Shown here piece after piece: positions 1 to 12,095 of a DNA stretch of 64,000 bases. The number at the start of each line of letters is the position of its first letter. The stretch's first letter is position 1. Location of the stretch: assembly GCA_023014485.1 (NCBI GenBank), contig JAJOZX010001727.1:708001-772000 (forward strand). Reading direction: 5' to 3'. Under the pieces are notes generated by a model. The model worked only from the letters and a program-made list of their open reading frames with translations. It did no database searches and was not told the origin of the DNA. The position numbers and the translations under genes are program-made. The stretch is from Bathynomus jamesi (lineage: Eukaryota; Arthropoda; Malacostraca; Isopoda; Cirolanidae).

Positions 1-2130
1 AGAAATCTTAAAAATGAATATGATAAGAACCAACTTAGGTTCTTATGGTTCAGGGATCCATTTGATTTGAATAAAGGGTTCATAACCTATAGATTTAATG
101 TTGTGTTGTTTGGAGCCAATTGCTCACCAAGCCTATTAGCACTGACAATTAGACATCATTTGAACCGGTTTAATAACTCTAACATTGAACTTCCTCAAGG
201 AACATTTTTATGTAGACAATCTAATAGGCTCAGCAACAACAAAATCTGAATTATTTGAAGTCTATGAACACACTCAAAACATTATGCAACAAGGTAACTT
301 TGAACTAAGAGTGGATTTCAAATGATGAGGATTTAAACAAAAAGATTTTAAGGGATAATAATGGTCTTACTAAGCCATCAGACAGAGTTAAAACTTTAGG
401 TATGAACTGGTATTTGGATGCAACTTCTAACAGTCATGATTCAATCTGTACTAAAGGTTTTAAACTTGATGAGGAAGCAAATACTAAAAGACAAATATTA
501 TCAGAGGCTTCCAAAATTTTTGATCCTATGGGTCTATTCCTGCCTTCAACAATAAAATCAAAGATTCTCCTCCAAGAAATTTGGAGGACAAATGTTGGGT
601 GGGATGATCCAATAACAACTGAAGATCAAAAATCTTGGAAGAAGTTAGCTGCTGATTTAACAAAAGTGCAGAACATTAAAATACAAAGGGTCTGTGGGTC
701 AAGGGATAAGCCCCAGACTCTGGAGCTTATAGTCTCTGGGGCCCAGAGACTTCATGTGTTTGCTGATGCAAGCACACAAGCTTATGGGTGCTGTGCGTAT
801 CTTGTAAGTCCTACAGAAAGTCATCTAATTTATGCAAAAGGGAAAGTTGCACCTCAAACCTACCCGAACCATACCTCAACTGGAACTATTGGCTGCTGCA
901 TTAGCCATTAAAACCATTTCACTGCTTAAGGATGCTTACCATGATGTGAACATAACTGATATCCACATCTGGCTTGACAGTCAGATTTGTCTTGCCTGGA
1001 TACGAAATGATAGCATTAATAGTAAGAATATCTTTGTAAGAAATAGGCTAAAAGAAATAGCTGAAGCTAATGAAAGCCTACAAGTAAACTTTCACTATGT
1101 TCCAACTAAACAAAATCCAGCAGACTTTCTGACCAGAGGTTTATCCTACAAGTTGTTGAAGTCAAACAAAACTTGGTTCATGGGACCTAAGTGGCTCTGT
1201 AATACAGACCAATGGCCTGTGGAACAAGTTAACTTGACATTAAATTTAATCTTTTCAAATGAAAAGGTTGAACCAATCACTAATTATGAAATTTATTCTG
1301 ATTTCAACAAACTTGTCAGAGTTACAGCCTACTGTTTGAGGTTTGTTCACAACTATTTAACTACAATAAACAAATGGCTAAATAAAAATAATCATAATTA
1401 TACAGAAGTTGCAACCAAGTATTGGATAGGGCATGCACAACAAAAAGAGTACAATAAAGTTAGAATTCTTAACTAATGGGAAACAAACAAAAGAACCTGT
1501 ACCATCAGTAGTTGTGGATCTAAACTTGTTCAGAGATGAGGAAGGTCTTCTAAGGTGTAAAGGGGAGATTAGACAAATCAAAACTGTCATACAAAAGCAA
1601 ACATTCAATCCTTTACCTAGATTTAGCTATTTGACAACATTAATCATCAGGAAAACACACAATGATGTACATCATATGGGGGTACCACAGACACTAACTA
1701 CATTAAGAAAAACTTATTGGATACCCAAGGGAAGGATCACTATTAAAACAGTCCTGAGTGAGTGTGTCACATGTAGGCATATTCATGCTAGGCCCTATAG
1801 GAAACCAAATCCTCCTGCTTTGCCAGAGGAGTGTGTTACTCTCAACAGACCCTTTGAGACTGTAGGCATTGACTATACAGGAGCATTGACTGTAGGGGTG
1901 GTTGACACTGGAAACAAAAATGTACATTGTACTGTTTACATGTGCTGCCTCACGAGCTGTTTATCTGGATGTTGTGGAGGACCTTACAGCAGATCTTTTG
2001 TTGCTGTCTTTAAGAGATTCTGTGCACGACATTCAGTACCAAAGACAGTTTGGACTGACAATGCTACATATTTCAAGGCTGGTGAACAAGTCATCCACGA
2101 CTTGTTAAGTGATGAACTCACACAATTATA
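1..2130 (+). pseudogene. pol: BEL/Pao pol fragment: RT end, RNase H, integrase start
   Basis: Translation in shifting frames gives the RT region after motif A, including GFITYRFNVVLFGANCSP and a YVDN catalytic box. It then gives the BEL-specific FDPMGLFLPSTIKSKI segment, an RNase H region (FADAST, LELLAAALAIK, WLDSQICLAWIR, PTKQNPADFLTRG) and the start of integrase (HHMGVPQTL, CVTCR, GIDYTGAL, VWTDNATYFKAG). Frame changes fall near 190-400, 850, 1450, 1580 and 1900, so this copy cannot make one Pol protein. Compared with copy 2 the changes are mostly single-base indels, plus a 27-bp insertion near 717-743 that contains a duplicated CCCAGA context. The reading is broken at 2131-2135, where a Gypsy element landed, and continues at 19560. 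Confidence 0.9.
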
Positions 2131-2135
2131 TATAC
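2131..2135. repeat. Target-site duplication TATAC (left) of the Gypsy insertion
   Basis: TATAC here is repeated at 19555-19559 directly after the 3' LTR. The uninterrupted BEL copy 2 has a single TATAC in the matching context near 32817-32821, which fixes the insertion point. Confidence 0.88.
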
Positions 2136-2558
2136 TGAGGTGACGTGTATGTATATATATGTATATAGTCTAAAAGTCACTAAAGGGTAAATATCACTAA
2201 ATCTAAGCTGAATGGCAAGAGCAAGTCATAAACGAACCAACGCGGCTGTTCGTATTGCTTTGGTCTGGCCTAACATGTTTTTTCCTATCTGACCTAATCT
2301 TTGTGCTGAGTATAATTAGATGATGTTCTCTATGGTGACAAATCGGTAGGAAGTTTGTTTGTACTTAAGTATAGTTGGGGGTAATGTCTATAGCTTCTAA
2401 ATTGGTAATGTAAGAGAGAGTTAGGTAGGCTGTTTGTGGGACACAGGAATAAAACGGTAGGCTTCAAGGAATACCTAATTCAACGCACCGGTAAGTGCTT
2501 TTGATTGTTTGCTAGAACCGAAGTAACCTAACTGGGGTGTCTACCCCACGCTATCACA
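2136..2558 (+). repeat. Gypsy 5' LTR
   Basis: This sequence is near identical to 19131-19554. It starts TGAGGTGACGTG and ends GCTATCACA. The true U3 start could be the TGACGTG at 2141, because in the 3' LTR the preceding bases look like the end of the polypurine tract. An AATAAA polyadenylation signal lies at 2448-2453, and TA-rich sequence near 2150-2168 may act as a TATA region. Confidence 0.88.
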
Positions 2559-2560
2559 TT

Positions 2561-2577
2561 TGGCGACAAGGATGGGA
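2561..2577 (+). other. Gypsy primer-binding site
   Basis: TGGCGACAAGGATGGGA begins two bases after the LTR end CA. Its position and TGGCGAC opening are as expected for a tRNA primer-binding site in this class. The tRNA itself was not identified. Confidence 0.7.
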
Positions 2578-2745
2578 TTTGGCTCATTTGGTTAAATTTT
2601 GTTCATTGGGTTAAATTTGGCTCATTGGGTTAATTTGGCTTATTGGGTTCAAGTGGTTGTTTGGAAAATTGGATGTAGCCTAGTGGGTCGTCCGATTTGT
2701 TTGTTTGTGTGGGTAAGCTACCGTACTATAGCGTAGGTCCCACCG
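2578..2745 (+). other. Gypsy leader with short direct repeats
   Basis: Untranslated leader between the primer-binding site and the satellite. It contains about four diverged iterations of a TTGGCTCATTGGGTTAA-type unit (2578-2650), then unique sequence. No ORF is apparent. Confidence 0.65.
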
Positions 2746-5700
2746 CCCTAACGCTAAAACTAATTACTACTCAGCCCTAACGCTAAAACTATTTACTACT
2801 CAGCCCTAACGCTAAAACTATTTACTACTCAGCCCTAACGCTAAAACTATTTACTACTCAGCCCTAACGCTAAAACTATTTACTACTCAGCCCTAACGCT
2901 AAAACTATTTACTACTCAGCCCTAACGCTAAAACTATTTACTACTCAGCCCTAACGCTAAAACTATTTACTACTCAGCCCTAACGCTAAAACTATTTACT
3001 ACTCAGCCCTAACGCTAAAACTATTTACTACTCAGCCCTAACGCTAAAACTATTTACTACTCAGCCCTAACGCTAAAACTATTTACTACTCAGCCCTAAC
3101 GCTAAAACTATTTACTACTCAGCCCTAACGCTAAAACTATTTACTACTCAGCCCTAACGCTAAAACTATTTACTACTCAGCCCTAACGCTAAAACTATTT
3201 ACTACTCAGCCCTAACGCTAAAACTATTTACTACTCAGCCCTAACGCTAAAACTATTTACTACTCAGCCCTAACGCTAAAACTATTTACTACTCAGCCCT
3301 AACGCTAAAACTATTTACTACTCAGCCCTAACGCTAAAACTATTTACTACTCAGCCCTAACGCTAAAACTATTTACTACTCAGCCCTAACGCTAAAACTA
3401 TTTACTACTCAGCCCTAACGCTAAAACTATTTACTACTCAGCCCTAACGCTAAAACTATTTACTACTCAGCCCTAACGCTAAAACTATTTACTACTCAGC
3501 CCTAACGCTAAAACTATTTACTACTCAGCCCTAACGCTAAAACTATTTACTACTCAGCCCTAACGCTAAAACTATTTACTACTCAGCCCTAACGCTAAAA
3601 CTATTTACTACTCAGCCCTAACGCTAAAACTATTTACTACTCAGCCCTAACGCTAAACTATTTACTACTCAGCCCTAACGCTAAAACTATTTACTACTCA
3701 GCCCTAACGCTAAAACTATTTACTACTCAGCCCTAACGCTAAAACTATTTACTACTCAGCCCTAACGCTAAAACTATTTACTACTCAGCCCTAACGCTAA
3801 AACTATTTACTACTCAGCCCTAACGCTAAAACTATTTACTACTCAGCCCTAACGCTAAAACTATTTACTACTCAGCCCTAACGCTAAAACTATTTACTAC
3901 TCAGCCCTAACGCTAAAACTATTTACTACTCAGCCCTAACGCTAAAACTATTTACTACTCAGCCCTAACGCTAAAACTATTTACTACTCAGCCCTAACGC
4001 TAAAACTATTTACTACTCAGCCCTAACGCTAAAACTATTTACTACTCAGCCCTAACGCTAAAACTATTTACTACTCAGCCCTAACGCTAAAACTATTTAC
4101 TACTCAGCCCTAACGCTAAAACTATTTACTACTCAGCCCTAACGCTAAAACTATTTACTACTCAGCCCTAACGCTAAAACTATTTACTACTCAGCCCTAA
4201 CGCTAAAACTATTTACTACTCAGCCCTAACGCTAAAACTATTACTACTCAGCCCTAACGCTAAAACTATTACTACTCAGCCCTAACGCTAAAACTAATTA
4301 CTACTCAGCCCTAACGCTAAAACTAATTACTACTCAGCCCTAACGCTAAAACTATTACTACTCAGCCCTAACGCTAAAACTATTACTACTCAGCCCTAAC
4401 GCTAAAACTATTACTACTCAGCCCTAACGCTAAAACTATCACTACTCAGCCCTAACGCTAAAACTAATCACTACTCAGCCCTAACGCTAAAACTATCACT
4501 ACTCAGCCCTAACGCTAAAACTAATCACTACTCAGCCCTAACGCTAAAACTATCACTACTCAGCCCTAACGCTAAAACTATCACTACTCAGCCCTAACGC
4601 TAAAACTACACTACTCAGCCCTAACGCTAAAACTAATCACTACTCAGCCCTAACGCTAAAACTATCACTACTCAGCCCTAACGCTAAAACTAATCACTAC
4701 TCAGCCCTAACGCTAAAACTAATCACTACTCAGCCCTAACGCTAAAACTAATCACTACTCAGCCCTAACGCTAAAACTAATCACTACTCAGCCCTAACGC
4801 TAAAACTAATCACTACTCAGCCCTAACGCTAAAACTAATCACTACTCAGCCCTAACGCTAAAACTATCACTACTCAGCCCTAACGCTAAAACTATCACTA
4901 CTCAGCCCTAACGCTAAAACTAATCACTACTCAGCCCTAACGCTAAAACTAATCACTACTCAGCCCTAACGCTAAAACTAATCACTACTCAGCCCTAACG
5001 CTAAAACTAATCACTACTCAGCCCTAACGCTAAAACTAATCACTACTCAGCCCTAACGCTAAAACTAATCACTACTCAGCCCTAACGCTAAAACTAATCA
5101 CTACTCAGCCCTAACGCTAAAACTAATCACTACTCAGCCCTAACGCTAAAACTAATCACTACTCAGCCCTAACGCTAAAACTATCACTACTCAGCCCTAA
5201 CGCTAAAACTAATCACTACTCAGCCCTAACGCTAAAACTATCACTACTCAGCCCTAACGCTAAAACTAATCACTACTCAGCCCTAACGCTAAAACTAATC
5301 ACTACTCAGCCCTAACGCTAAAACTATCACTACTCAGCCCTAACGCTAAAACTAATCACTACTCAGCCCTAACGCTAAAACTAATCACTACTCAGCCCTA
5401 ACGCTAAAACTATCTACTACTCAGCCCTAACGCTAAAACTAATCACTACTCAGCCCTAACGCTAAAACTAATCACTACTCAGCCCTAACGCTAAAACTAA
5501 TCACTACTCAGCCCTAACGCTAAAACTATCACTACTCAGCCCTAACGCTAAAACTATACTACTCAGCCCTAACGCTAAAACTATCACTACTCAGCCCTAA
5601 CGCTAAAACTATCACTACTCAGCCCTAACGCTAAAACTATCACTACTCAGCCCTAACGCTAAAACTAATCACTACTCAGCCCTAACGCTAAAACTAATCA

Positions 5701-8700
5701 CTACTCAGCCCTAACGCTAAAACTAATCACTACTCAGCCCTAACGCTAAAACTAATCACTACTCAGCCCTAACGCTAAAACTAATCACTACTCAGCCCTA
5801 ACGCTAAAACTAATCACTACTCAGCCTAACGCTAAAACTAATCACTACTCAGCCCTAACGCTAAAACTAATCACTACTCAGCCCTAACGCTAAAACTATC
5901 ACTACTCAGCCCTAACGCTAAAACTATCACTACTCAGCCCTAACGCTAAAACTATCACTACTCAGCCCTAACGCTAAAACTAATCACTACTCAGCCCTAA
6001 CGCTAAAACTATCACTACTCAGCCCTAACGCTAAAACTAATACTACTCAGCCCTAACGCTAAAACTAATCACTACTCAGCCCTAACGCTAAAACTATCAC
6101 TACTCAGCCCTAACGCTAAAACTATCACTACTCAGCCCTAACGCTAAAACTATCACTACTCAGCCCTAACGCTAAAACTAATCACTACTCAGCCCTAACG
6201 CTAAAACTAATCACTACTCAGCCCTAACGCTAAAACTAATTTACTACTCAGCCCTAACGCTAAAACTAATCACTACTCAGCCCTAACGCTAAAACTATCA
6301 CTACTCAGCCCTAACGCTAAAACTAATCACTACTCAGCCCTAACGCTAAAACTAATCACTACTCAGCCCTAACGCTAAAACTAATCACTACTCAGCCCTA
6401 ACGCTAAAACTAATCACTACTCAGCCCTAACGCTAAAACTATTTACTACTCAGCCCTAACGCTAAAACTAATCACTACTCAGCCCTAACGCTAAAACTAT
6501 CACTACTCAGCCCTAACGCTAAAACTAATCACTACTCAGCCCTAACGCTAAAACTAATCACTACTCAGCCCTAGCTAAAACTATCACTACTCAGCCCTAA
6601 CGCTAAAACTATCACTACTCAGCCCTAACGCTAAAACTATCACTACTCAGCCCTAACGCTAAAACTATCACTACTCAGCCCTAACGCTAAAACTATTTAC
6701 TACTCAGCCCTAACGCTAAAACTATTACTACTCAGCCCTAACGCTAAAACTATTACTACTCAGCCCTAACGCTAAAACTAATTACTACTCAGCCCTAACG
6801 CTAAAACTATTACTACTCAGCCCTAACGCTAAAACTATTACTACTCAGCCCTAACGCTAAAACTATTTACTACTCAGCCCTAACGCTAAAACTATTTACT
6901 ACTCAGCCCTAACGCTAAAACTATTTACTACTCAGCCCTAACGCTAAAACTATTTACTACTCAGCCCTAACGCTAAAACTATTTACTACTCAGCCCTAAC
7001 GCTAAAACTATTTACTACTCAGCCCTAACGCTAAAACTATTTACTACTCAGCCCTAACGCTAAAACTATTTACTACTCAGCCCTAACGCTAAAACTATTT
7101 ACTACTCAGCCCTAACGCTAAAACTATTTACTACTCAGCCCTAACGCTAAAACTATTTACTACTCAGCCCTAACGCTAAAACTATTTACTACTCAGCCCT
7201 AACGCTAAAACTATTTACTACTCAGCCCTAACGCTAAAACTATTTACTACTCAGCCCTAACGCTAAAACTATTTACTACTCAGCCCTAACGCTAAAACTA
7301 TTTACTACTCAGCCCTAACGCTAAAACTATTTACTACTCAGCCCTAACGCTAAAACTATTTACTACTCAGCCCTAACGCTAAAACTATTTACTACTCAGC
7401 CCTAACGCTAAAACTATTTACTACTCAGCCCTAACGCTAAAACTATTTACTACTCAGCCCTAACGCTAAAACTATTTACTACTCAGCCCTAACGCTAAAA
7501 CTATTTACTACTCAGCCCTAACGCTAAAACTATTTACTACTCAGCCCTAACGCTAAAACTATTTACTACTCAGCCCTAACGCTAAAACTATTACTACTCA
7601 GCCCTAACGCTAAAACTATTTACTACTCAGCCCTAACGCTAAAACTATTACTACTCAGCCCTAACGCTAAAACTATTTACTACTCAGCCCTAACGCTAAA
7701 ACTAATTACTACTCAGCCCTAACGCTAAAACTATTTACTACTCAGCCCTAACGCTAAAACTATTACTACTCAGCCCTAACGCTAAAACTATTTACTACTC
7801 AGCCCTAACGCTAAAACTATTTACTACTCAGCCCTAACGCTAAAACTATTACTACTCAGCCCTAACGCTAAAACTATTACTACTCAGCCCTAACGCTAAA
7901 ACTATTACTACTCAGCCCTAACGCTAAAACTATTACTACTCAGCCCTAACGCTAAACTAATTTACTACTCAGCCCTAACGCTAAAACTATTTACTACTCA
8001 GCCCTAACGCTAAAACTATTACTACTCAGCCCTAACGCTAAAACTATTACTACTCAGCCCTAACGCTAAAACTATTACTACTCAGCCCTAACGCTAAAAC
8101 TATTTACTACTCAGCCCTAACGCTAAAACTATTACTACTCAGCCCTAACGCTAAAACTATTACTACTCAGCCCTAACGCTAAAACTAATTACTACTCAGC
8201 CCTAACGCTAAAACTATTTACTACTCAGCCCTAACGCTAAAACTATTACTACTCAGCCCTAACGCTAAAACTATTACTACTCAGCCTAACGCTAAAACTA
8301 TTACTACTCAGCCCTAACGCTAAAACTATTCTACTCAGCCCTAACGCTAAAACTATTTACTACTCAGCCCTAACGCTAAAACTATTACTACTCAGCCCTA
8401 ACGCTAAAACTATTACTACTCAGCCCTAACGCTAAAACTATTTACTACTCAGCCCTAACGCTAAAACTATTACTACTCAGCCCTAACGCTAAAACTATTA
8501 CTACTCAGCCCTAACGCTAAAACTAATTCTACTCAGCCCTAACGCTAAAACTATTACTACTCAGCCCTAACGCTAAAACTAATTACTACTCAGCCCTAAC
8601 GCTAAAACTATTTACTACTCAGCCCTAACGCTAAAACTAATTACTACTCAGCCCTAACGCTAAAACTATTACTACTCAGCCCTAACGCTAAAACTATTTA

Positions 8701-10145
8701 CTACTCAGCCCTAACGCTAAAACTATTTACTACTCAGCCCTAACGCTAAAACTAATTACTACTCAGCCCTAACGCTAAAACTAATTACTACTCAGCCCTA
8801 ACGCTAAAACTAATTACTACTCAGCCCTAACGCTAAAACTAATTACTACTCAGCCCTAACGCTAAAACTAATTACTACTCAGCCCTAACGCTAAAACTAA
8901 TTACTACTCAGCCCTAACGCTAAAACTAATTACTACTCAGCCCTAACGCTAAAACTAATTACTACTCAGCCCTAACGCTAAAACTAATTACTACTCAGCC
9001 CTAACGCTAAAACTAATTACTACTCAGCCCTAACGCTAAAACTAATTACTACTCAGCCCTAACGCTAAAACTAATTACTACTCAGCCCTAACGCTAAAAC
9101 TAATTACTACTCAGCCTAACGCTAAAACTAATTACTACTCAGTCCCTAACGCTAAAACTAATTACTACTCAGCCTAACGCTAAAACTAATTACTACTCAG
9201 TCCTAACGCTAAAACTAATTACTACTCAGCCCTAACGCTAAAACTAATTACTACTCAGCCCTAACGCTAAAACTAATTACTACTCAGTCCTAACGCTAAA
9301 ACTAATTACTACTCAGTCCTAACGCTAAAACTAATTACTACTCAGTCCTAACGCTAAAACTAATTACTACTCAGCCTAACGCTAAAACTAATTACTACTC
9401 AGCCTAACGCTAAAACTAATTACTACTCAGCCCTAACGCTAAAACTAATTACTACTCAGCCCTAACGCTAAAACTAATTACTACTCAGCCTAACGCTAAA
9501 ACTAATTACTACTCAGCCTAACGCTAAAACTAATTACTACTCAGCCCTAACGCTAAAACTAATTACTACTCAGCCTAACGCTAAAACTAATTACTACTCA
9601 GCCCTAACGCTAAAACTAATTACTACTCAGTCCTAACGCTAAAACTAATTACTACTCAGCCTAACGCTAAAACTAATTACTACTCAGTCCCTAACGCTAA
9701 AACTAATTACTACTCAGCCTAACGCTAAAACTAATTACTACTCAGCCCTAACGCTAAAACTAATTACTACTCAGCCTAACGCTAAAACTAATTACTACTC
9801 AGCCTAACGCTAAAACTAATTACTACTCCCTAACGCTAAAACTAATTACTACTCAGCCTAACGCTAAAACTAATTACTACTCAGTCCCTAACGCTAAAAC
9901 TAATTACTACTCAGCCTAACGCTAAAACTAATTACTACTCAGCCTAACGCTAAAACTAATTACTACTCAGTCCTAACGCTAAAACTAATTACTACTCAGT
10001 CCTAACGCTAAAACTAATTACTACTCAGTCCTAACGCTAAAACTAATTACTACTCAGTCCTAACGCTAAAACTAATTACTACTCAGTCCTAACGCTAAAA
10101 CTAATTACTACTCAGCCCTAAATCTAATAAAATTCACTATTCAGC
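2746..10145 (+). repeat. 29-bp tandem satellite (about 255 units) inside the Gypsy leader
   Basis: This is an unbroken head-to-tail array of a unit that starts CCCTAACGCTAAAACT and ends ACTACTCAG. Only a short hinge varies: ATTTACT, ATTACT, ATCACT, AATCACT or AATTACT. Unit length is 27-30 bp and most often 28-29. Variants are zoned: ATTTACT units at about 2776-4235, mixed ATTACT at 4236-4440, ATCACT/AATCACT at 4441-6690, ATTTACT again at 6690-7580, a mixed zone to about 8730, then AATTACT to the end. After about 9100 many units lose a C (CAGCCTAACG or CAGTCCTAACG). The last unit (10116-10145) is degenerate. The array lies entirely between the primer-binding site and gag of one retrotransposon. 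Each unit carries one TTAGGG on the opposite strand. Confidence 0.97.
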
Positions 10146-10174
10146 CCTAACTGGGGAGTAACTAGACCAAATTT

Positions 10175-10190
10175 AAACCTAACCTAACCT
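10175..10190. repeat. Short CCTAA (arthropod telomere-type) run
   Basis: AACCTAACCTAACCT occurs just upstream of gag. It is three tandem copies of the arthropod telomere pentamer (TTAGG on the other strand). It is too short to be a telomere. Confidence 0.6.
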
Positions 10191-10227
10191 ACTTCACGTG
10201 ATTGGCCAAATTCGGTTTTGCTCTAGC

Positions 10228-10553
10228 ATGTCGGTGATTGGCCATATAAGCCCCTACGAAGACAATGGGGAGGACTTCGAAGCTTATGCCACTTGGGTGA
10301 GGTTGTTTTTCGAGGCAAATTCCATTCCGGATGCTAAGAAAGTACCTACCTTTTTAACTATAATAGGCCCTAAAACGTTTGGTTTAGTTATGGACCTATT
10401 TTCTCCTAAAGCACCGGAAACTTGCACCTATAATGAATTGGTACAGGCCCTAACCAATCACTACAAACCCCGAGTAGTTCTCATCTATGAACGTTTCAAA
10501 TTTTATTCAAGGCATCAGACGGGAAATGAAAGCATTGCAGAGTTGTTGCAGGA
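10228..10553 (+). pseudogene. gag: Gypsy gag, N-terminal part (interrupted)
   Basis: The ATG at 10228 opens MSVIGHISPYEDNGEDFEAY and continues through a capsid-like segment typical of Gypsy Gag (YATWVRLFFEAN, TFLTIIGPKTFGLV, YNELVQALTNHYKPR, ERFKFYSRHQTGNESIAELL). The frame is also open upstream to 10198, but only from a GTG. The ORF is cut at 10553 by the 4.3-kb DNA transposon; the remainder continues at 14852. Gag would form the virus-like particle that packages the element RNA. Confidence 0.85.
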
Positions 10554-11367
10554 GGGTCATTCTCTGTCAGATCAACCAAAAAAAATTGAAATTAACACCC
10601 TCATCTCTCATATTTTGCTGAAATTTGGTTTATAGGGAGTTTGTGAGCCCTGAATCCATTTCTGAAATTATAAGGTCAATCCGACCAACGGTTCAAGAGA
10701 ATGACCTCAGGCAATTTGAGGTCACTCGCGAGGTTACTAACATTTGGCGAGCCATAACTTGGGTAATAATTGTCATAATTATAAAAGTATATATATTTAG
10801 AATCAGAAAACGACAGTAATCCAAATATGCAAGTTTTAGAACTCTAGGTTGAAAAATAAAAAAGTTACACTGTAACCAAAATTTGAGGTCACGATTTGAC
10901 CTCTGGGGTATCAAATGAGAATTTTTTTTTAAAAAAAAAATGTAAAAATAAGGCATAGGCATTGGCTATTAGAATCAGCAAAAAAAAGTTTGTTTATGTT
11001 AGTATTTTTTCATGTAACTAACATATAAGTGAACACCATATTCATAAGTTGTGCGTCAATTCTACCTATTTTTTCACACTTAAGCTCATAATTTGACCTA
11101 TAGAAATTAAAATTACATTTTTATAGATATAAAAAACAAAGTCAGAGTTCTTGACTAATAGAAACAATCATAAAAAGTTTGTTTATGTTGGTACTTTTCA
11201 TGTAACTAACTTATAAGCGAACACCATATTTATAAATTGCTTGTCATTTCAGGAATTTTTATATCTTAGCTATCAATTTGACCTCAAGCTCCAAGAATTT
11301 AATAAAATTGTATTTCATGCTAATCTACATGGCAATAATAGTTATAATAGTGAAAGGGGAAGACTAA
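10554..11367 (+). repeat. Left terminal inverted repeat of the 4.3-kb transposon
   Basis: This arm matches 14201-14847 in reverse complement, from GGGTCATTC to TGAAAGGGGAAGAC. It is about 160 bp longer than the right arm. A block near 10970-11110 (rich in AAAAAGTTTGTTTATGTT and TGAACACCATATT) is present a second time, diverged, near 11150-11290. Confidence 0.82.
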
Positions 11368-12095
11368 GCTCACATGTAGCCTAAACAAACCTGTTGAAAC
11401 ATGTTGCTACTTGTCTAAGTGCAGAATCAACACAGATAGTTTGCAAAATTCCTTGTCTACAGGTTAGTACAGTTCCAGCCAGCACTGTGGGTGGCTGTGG
11501 GTATGGTGTTTTAATGAGCCTCAGAGACTATCAAGGCCTAAAATATTAAGTGTGTATAGCTATATATTTTCTAAAAAATATATACCTAATTGTAAATCCT
11601 ATATCTTTACAGATCAAAATACAATGGTTCGGCACTTGAAATACTGCTAGGACCCTATTCAAAAACACAAGAAACGCATAACAATCAATCTTAGAAAAAG
11701 TGACTGATGTACTTGTTGAAAAATGTGCTGGAAGAGTGAAAAAAGACTCATTGTTGTGTGTGAACTGCTGGACACTGATATGAAAACCCCACTATACTTA
11801 GTACCACTGAAAACAACGAGTCTGAGTAGGATTCAAATGAATCATCTACTATCAGTGGCTTGAGTAACATCTCTTCAATTCAAGATCTGGACAATGACAG
11901 TGATTGCTGATAAAGAAAATCCTTCAACTTCAGTTGAACCAGTTCTAGCATTTCTGGACCAAACACCAGTTAAAAAAAGTAAGTAATAAATTAATATAAT
12001 AACTTATACTTTACTACAAGGTCTGTTTGATCTACTATATAGCCAATTATATAGCATTAAGGTACATAATTTAATATTTAATTACTAATATTCAG

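Noticed and set aside
2746..10145. CRISPR-like array of 29-bp repeats
   Set aside because: Units are directly adjacent with no spacers, lie inside a eukaryotic retrotransposon and have no cas genes. This is a tandem satellite.
2746..10145. Possible telomere end
   Set aside because: The telomere-like hexamer occurs once per 29 bp, and the array is internal to an element with a target duplication, not at a chromosome end.
10693..10962. Small ORFs mirrored at 10693-10962 (minus) and 14492-14734 (plus)
   Set aside because: They lie in the long inverted repeats of the DNA transposon and are AT-rich with no domain.
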